From the NCBI GenBank assembly GCA_017560175.1, contig JAFYOK010000148.1:1-8588 (forward strand): 8,588 nt of DNA. The letters run 5' to 3'. The notes beneath the pieces are model-generated. The model was not told the DNA's origin and did not search any database. It worked only from the letters and a program-made list of their open reading frames with translations. How positions within the stretch are numbered: the stretch's first letter is position 1; each line of letters starts with the position of its first letter. Of this stretch, positions 5,881 through 8,588 are shown in pieces. The translations under genes were made by a program, and so were the position numbers. The stretch is from Clostridia bacterium. Its GTDB lineage: Bacteria; Bacillota; Clostridia; Oscillospirales; Butyricicoccaceae.

Positions 5881-6180
5881 ATGGAGCGCAAATGCACAGC
5901 CTGTGGAACGGTTTTGAAATATGCAGGGCAGGAGAAACTGCAGCTGGGAAAGACCAGCTGGCTGTTGGGTGATCTGCCGAATCTGTTGGCCGGTGCGCTG
6001 CAGGTACATATATATTATTGTTCCGGCTGCGGCAAGATCGAGTTCTATGCCGCAGGAGAGCAGCCTGCGGAAGATGGCAATGGTATGGCGCAGGTGAAAT
6101 GTCCCTATTGCGGTCATCTTCATGATATGGACGATTCCCGTTGTCCTTATTGCAATCAGAGGCTAATGGATATTACATAA
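5881..6180 (+). CDS. Small double zinc-ribbon protein, function unknown
   Basis: 99 residues with eight cysteines in four CxxC knuckles: C5/C8, C47/C50, C74/C77 and C88/C91. The first two likely form one ribbon with a long insert (QLGKTSWLLGDLPNLLAGAL, 21-40), the last two a compact CPYCG...CPYC ribbon. The insert is mildly hydrophobic but looks folded rather than membrane-spanning. Binding of two zinc ions is likely; a partner or nucleic-acid role is inference. The insert plus IYYCSGCGKIEFY (44-56) recalls a widespread group of clostridial hypothetical proteins. Start ATG 5881 follows GGGAGG (5870-5875) at 5 nt. It is the first gene of an operon: the pyruvate-kinase-like gene begins 19 nt after its stop and the nitroreductase follows. 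Third Cys-rich protein in a row. Confidence 0.88.
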   Translation: MERKCTACGTVLKYAGQEKLQLGKTSWLLGDLPNLLAGALQVHIYYCSGCGKIEFYAAGEQPAEDGNGMAQVKCPYCGHLHDMDDSRCPYCNQRLMDIT

Positions 6181-6199
6181 ACTACAGGAGGAACCAATT

Positions 6200-6772
6200 A
6201 TGTCTGACAAGGTCACCTATTTTGAAAAGAAAGGCCCCGAAAATACCGAAGCCACCCTGCGTCTGGCCGTCGAAGCGGCCAAGGAACTGGGTATCGGTAA
6301 GATCGTCATGGCCTCCAATACAGGCCGCACAGCAAAGGTTCTGCTGGAGCAGGTGGGCTGCGAAGGTCTGGATGTTACCGTCATTGCCTATGCCTACGGA
6401 CAGAAAGAACCTGGCAACAATCCCATGACACCCGAGACACGCAAGGAACTTCTGGATAAGGGCGTTCATGTTCATTCGGCGGCCCACACCCTCAGCGGTG
6501 CCGAACGCAGCCTGTCCACCACCTTTGGCGGTGCATATCCTGTCGAAATCATTGCCCATACCCTCCGTATGTTCAGCCAGGGCGTGAAGGTCTGTGTGGA
6601 AGTATCGGCTATGGCAGCCGACGGCGGCTACGTCATCGGCGGTGAACCCATCATTGCTGTCGGCGGTACAGGCGGCGGTGCCGATACCGCACTGGTACTT
6701 CGACCCGAAGTTTCCAGCAAAATCCTCAAGACCAAGATCGACCGCATCATCTGTAAGCCCATCCTCGACTAA
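6200..6772 (+). CDS. Pyruvate kinase C-terminal-domain-like protein (COG1751 type)
   Basis: 190 residues, the whole length matching a stand-alone relative of the pyruvate kinase C-terminal (alpha/beta) domain, without the catalytic barrel. Landmarks: an N-terminal FEKKGPENTEATL (8-20), the phosphate-site-like ASNTGRTA (38-45), VTVIAYAYGQKEPG (59-72), LSGAERSLSTTFGG (98-111) and the Gly-rich VGGTGGGADTA (154-164). In pyruvate kinases this domain carries the allosteric effector site; in the stand-alone family the role is not known, and small-molecule or nucleotide binding is only a guess. Start ATG 6200 follows AGGAGG (6186-6191) at 8 nt. It sits between the zinc-ribbon gene (19 nt gap) and the nitroreductase (14 nt gap), so all three are probably co-transcribed. 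Confidence 0.85.
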   Translation: MSDKVTYFEKKGPENTEATLRLAVEAAKELGIGKIVMASNTGRTAKVLLEQVGCEGLDVTVIAYAYGQKEPGNNPMTPETRKELLDKGVHVHSAAHTLSGAERSLSTTFGGAYPVEIIAHTLRMFSQGVKVCVEVSAMAADGGYVIGGEPIIAVGGTGGGADTALVLRPEVSSKILKTKIDRIICKPILD

Positions 6773-6786
6773 GAAAGGACAGCACC

Positions 6787-7293
6787 ATGAAGGAAATTTT
6801 CGAACGCCGCAGCATTCGTAAGTATACAGCCGATCCCGTTTCCCTCGAGCATGAAGAGAAGCTGCTTCGCGCAGCCATGCAGGCGCCTTCGGCCGGCAAT
6901 GAACAGCCCTGGGAGTTTATCGTTGTCCGCGATCCCGAAACCCTGAAGAAGATGACCGAAGGACATCCCTATTCCACACCGCTGCTGGGCGCTCCCTTGG
7001 GCATTCTGGTCTGCGGTGATGTCAATAAGCAGAAGTTTAATCCCTATGCCTACTGGGTACAGGATTGCTCTGCAGCCATTCAGAATCTGCTGCTGGAAGC
7101 TCAGCATCTGGGGCTGGGTGCCGTATGGATGGGTCTCCATCCCATCAAAGAGCGCGAAGATGTGCTCATCAAGCTGTTTGAGCTGCCCGAAGGCATCATT
7201 CCTCTGGGTATGATCGCTGTCGGCCATCCGGCGCAGACAGTCTCTCCTGTCGATCGCTACCTGCCCGAGCGTGTCCACAGAGAAAAGTGGTAA
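6787..7293 (+). CDS. Nitroreductase-family flavoprotein
   Basis: 168 residues, in the range of the short single-domain nitroreductases that bind FMN as dimers and use NAD(P)H to reduce nitro-compounds, quinones or other acceptors in the cytoplasm. Motifs: FERRSIRKY (5-13, flavin phosphate contact), APSAGNEQPWEF (33-44), QDCSAAIQNLLLEAQHLGLGAVWMG (92-116, the core helix and the Gly-rich turn), and GHP (146-148) followed by RYLPERVHREKW at the end. Start ATG 6787 is 7 nt after GAAAGGA (6773-6779). Physiological substrate is unknown. It is the last gene of the operon starting at 5881, ending in a strong terminator. Confidence 0.93.
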   Translation: MKEIFERRSIRKYTADPVSLEHEEKLLRAAMQAPSAGNEQPWEFIVVRDPETLKKMTEGHPYSTPLLGAPLGILVCGDVNKQKFNPYAYWVQDCSAAIQNLLLEAQHLGLGAVWMGLHPIKEREDVLIKLFELPEGIIPLGMIAVGHPAQTVSPVDRYLPERVHREKW

Positions 7294-7304
7294 AAATATT
7301 GGCG

Positions 7305-7330
7305 AAAACCCCACCAACGGTGGGGTTTTT
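7305..7330 (+). terminator. Strong rho-independent terminator of the nitroreductase operon
   Basis: An 11-bp stem, AAAACCCCACC (7305-7315) with GGTGGGGTTTT (7319-7329), closes a 3-nt AAC loop and runs into T. It starts 11 nt after the nitroreductase stop. The A/T flanks would also allow some activity on the other strand, but no converging gene exists. Confidence 0.93.
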
Positions 7331-7331
7331 G

Positions 7332-7360
7332 TTGCATTTTACGGCATGGTTCAGTAAAAT
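7332..7360 (+). promoter_or_regulatory. Promoter of the HIRAN-like/FAH operon
   Basis: TTGCAT (7332-7337), 17-nt spacer, TAAAAT (7355-7360). Only TTG of the -35 agrees with consensus. It starts one base after the T-run of the preceding terminator. Confidence 0.5.
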
Positions 7361-7380
7361 AAAGACATATATCTAACCGA

Positions 7381-7386
7381 AGGAGG
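7381..7386 (+). promoter_or_regulatory. Ribosome binding site that decides a GTG start
   Basis: AGGAGG (extended by TGG to 7389) lies 8 nt before GTG 7395. The in-frame GTG at 7386 overlaps this site and so cannot be the start. Confidence 0.8.
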
Positions 7387-7394
7387 TGGGTTCT

Positions 7395-7715
7395 GTGCCC
7401 GAAGGAACATTTGTAACAGTCTGTGGCTTTTCGGCCTATCGAGGCATCGAGCCTTTCCAGATCGGCGCTCGATTTATGTGCCAGAAAGAGCCCAACAACC
7501 CCCATGACGATGAGGCCATTCGTGTCATGGACGACAGCGGCATGACCATCGGTTATCTGGCCAATGGCGGCAATACCCGTGCCAACGGTACCCTTTCGGC
7601 TTCCCGTGTCTATGACCGCGTGGGCAATCTCTTTGTCATAGAAGTCTGGTTCACAACGAGAACAAAAATCATCTGTAAAGTCATAAACTTTGATGCAATG
7701 GAAGGTGTAGTATGA
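7395..7715 (+). CDS. Small HIRAN-like domain protein
   Basis: 106 residues from GTG 7395. The core pattern is GFSAYRG (11-17), FQIGARFMCQKEPNNPHDDEAIRV (21-44) and SGMTIGYLANGGNTR (48-62). A short beta-rich unit with an EP-x-N-P-x-D-x-x-AI box followed by GYL is the mark of HIRAN domains, which in eukaryotic HLTF/Rad5 proteins bind DNA 3' ends and in bacteria occur alone or fused to DNA-repair proteins. In this small protein the rest (70-106) is probably more beta strand (LFVIEVWFTTRTKIICKV). Function here is unknown; DNA binding is inference from the family. The stop TGA overlaps the start of the FAH-family gene (ATGA), so translation of the two is probably coupled. HIRAN is a moderate-confidence match; the gene itself is firm because of the strong ribosome site and the overlap. 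Confidence 0.8.
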   Translation: MPEGTFVTVCGFSAYRGIEPFQIGARFMCQKEPNNPHDDEAIRVMDDSGMTIGYLANGGNTRANGTLSASRVYDRVGNLFVIEVWFTTRTKIICKVINFDAMEGVV

Positions 7716-8584
7716 AACTTGTAACCTATCGCTACAACGGCAAGGAAAGCGTTGGCGTTCTGACTGCCGATGATAAGAATATCATGCCTGTATGGCCCCT
7801 CGGCCTGCCCTACAACACCATGCAGGAACTGATCGAAGGTCTGACCGACGAACAGCGCAGCCTGCTGAAAAACGGCAGAATTCCCGGTCTGTCCTTGGAG
7901 GAGGTCGAATTGCTGGCCCCCATCCCCGTTCCCCGTCAGGATATCGTCTGTCTGGGCATCAATTATATGGCCCATGCCGAAGAGGGTGCCCGTTATCACA
8001 ACGAGGCCTTCGGCGGCGAGCGTCCCTTCCCCATTTATTTCTCCAAGCGTGTCAATGAGGCTGTCGGTCACGGCGGCTTTATCGAGAGCCACAGCGACAT
8101 CGAAGAGCGCCTCGACTATGAGTGCGAGCTGGCCGTCATCATCGGCAAGGATGCCAAGAATGTCAAGGAAGGCGAAGAATGGGATTATATCTTCGGCTAC
8201 ACCATCCTCAATGATATTTCGGCCCGTATCCTGCAGACCCGTCATAAGCAGTGGTATTTTGGCAAGAGCCTGGATGGGTTCACGCCTATGGGCCCCTGGA
8301 TCGTCACCCGTGATGAGTTCCAAGATCCCCCTTCGCTGGCCGTTAAGTCCTACGTCAACGGCGAGCTGCGCCAGAACAGCACCACCGATCTGCTGATTTT
8401 CGATATTCCCTACGTTCTGCGCGAGCTGACCCAGGGTATAACCCTCAAGGCCGGTACCATCATTGCTATGGGTACGCCTGCCGGCGTTGGTATGGGCTTT
8501 GATCCTCCTCGCTTCATGAAGCCCGGCGACGTTGTCACCTGCGAGATCGAAGGTATCGGTCAGCTGACCAATACTGTAAAATAA
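7712..8584 (+). CDS. Fumarylacetoacetate hydrolase (FAH) family protein
   Basis: 290 residues, the usual length for single-domain bacterial members with an N-terminal lead of about 75 residues. Members cleave, decarboxylate or isomerise beta-keto or acylpyruvate-type acids using a divalent metal. Visible residues: LGINYMAHAEEG (81-92) with the His88/Glu91 pair equivalent to the catalytic dyad of FAHD1-type enzymes; metal ligands in DYECEL (Glu137, Glu139) and NDISAR (Asp168); GKSLDGFTPMGPW (184-196); and GTPAGVGMG near 255-263. Reactions possible for this subfamily include acylpyruvate hydrolysis, oxaloacetate decarboxylation and 2-hydroxyhepta-2,4-dienedioate isomerisation; the sequence does not separate them, and no aromatic-degradation genes lie nearby. 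Start ATG 7712 overlaps the preceding stop by ATGA and has GGAAGG (7700-7705) 6 nt upstream inside the preceding gene. The gene is complete; its terminator would lie beyond the window. Confidence 0.93.
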   Translation: MKLVTYRYNGKESVGVLTADDKNIMPVWPLGLPYNTMQELIEGLTDEQRSLLKNGRIPGLSLEEVELLAPIPVPRQDIVCLGINYMAHAEEGARYHNEAFGGERPFPIYFSKRVNEAVGHGGFIESHSDIEERLDYECELAVIIGKDAKNVKEGEEWDYIFGYTILNDISARILQTRHKQWYFGKSLDGFTPMGPWIVTRDEFQDPPSLAVKSYVNGELRQNSTTDLLIFDIPYVLRELTQGITLKAGTIIAMGTPAGVGMGFDPPRFMKPGDVVTCEIEGIGQLTNTVK

Positions 8585-8588
8585 AAAA

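Noticed and set aside
7610..8323. A 237-residue minus-strand frame opposite the HIRAN-like and FAH genes
   Set aside because: Antisense to two coupled genes with clear motifs; no motif or ribosome site of its own.

Overview
The window looks like ordinary chromosomal DNA from a low-to-mid GC Gram-positive anaerobe, most likely Bacillota of the class Clostridia (gut type). Reasons: AGGAGG-type ribosome sites at most genes, sigma-A-like promoters in AT-rich spacers, compact U-tailed hairpin terminators, and protein families I associate with Clostridia (DegV, zinc-ribbon membrane proteins, a stand-alone pyruvate-kinase C-terminal-like protein, a clostridial-style AroC C-terminus). The genus cannot be fixed by eye. 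There is no rRNA, tRNA, CRISPR array, insertion sequence or phage gene.

Left part (1-1952, minus strand): a two-gene operon reading leftward, an aroC-like chorismate synthase followed 12 nt later by a membrane-anchored ComEC-type metallo-beta-lactamase-fold protein that runs off the left edge. A good promoter lies at 2004-2032. Long plus-strand ORFs here are antisense shadows.

Middle (2122-5780, plus strand): four single-gene units, three with good promoters and all with a hairpin terminator: a DegV/FakB-type fatty-acid-binding protein, an MFS transporter, a five-helix membrane protein with two cysteine clusters, and a small membrane protein with a C-terminal zinc ribbon. The promoter of the last sits partly inside the terminator of the gene before it.

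Right part (5881-8584, plus strand): an operon of a double zinc-ribbon protein, a pyruvate-kinase C-terminal-domain-like protein and a nitroreductase, closed by a strong terminator; then a second operon of a small HIRAN-like protein whose stop overlaps the start of a fumarylacetoacetate-hydrolase family enzyme (ATGA overlap).

No dramatic new system is evident. The points most worth a second look are the AroC-like enzyme that has lost the Ser-His pair of its first active-site signature, the DegV protein with an altered TSQP loop, the run of three uncharacterised cysteine-rich proteins, the promoter built into a terminator, and the translational coupling of a HIRAN-like protein to an FAH-family enzyme.
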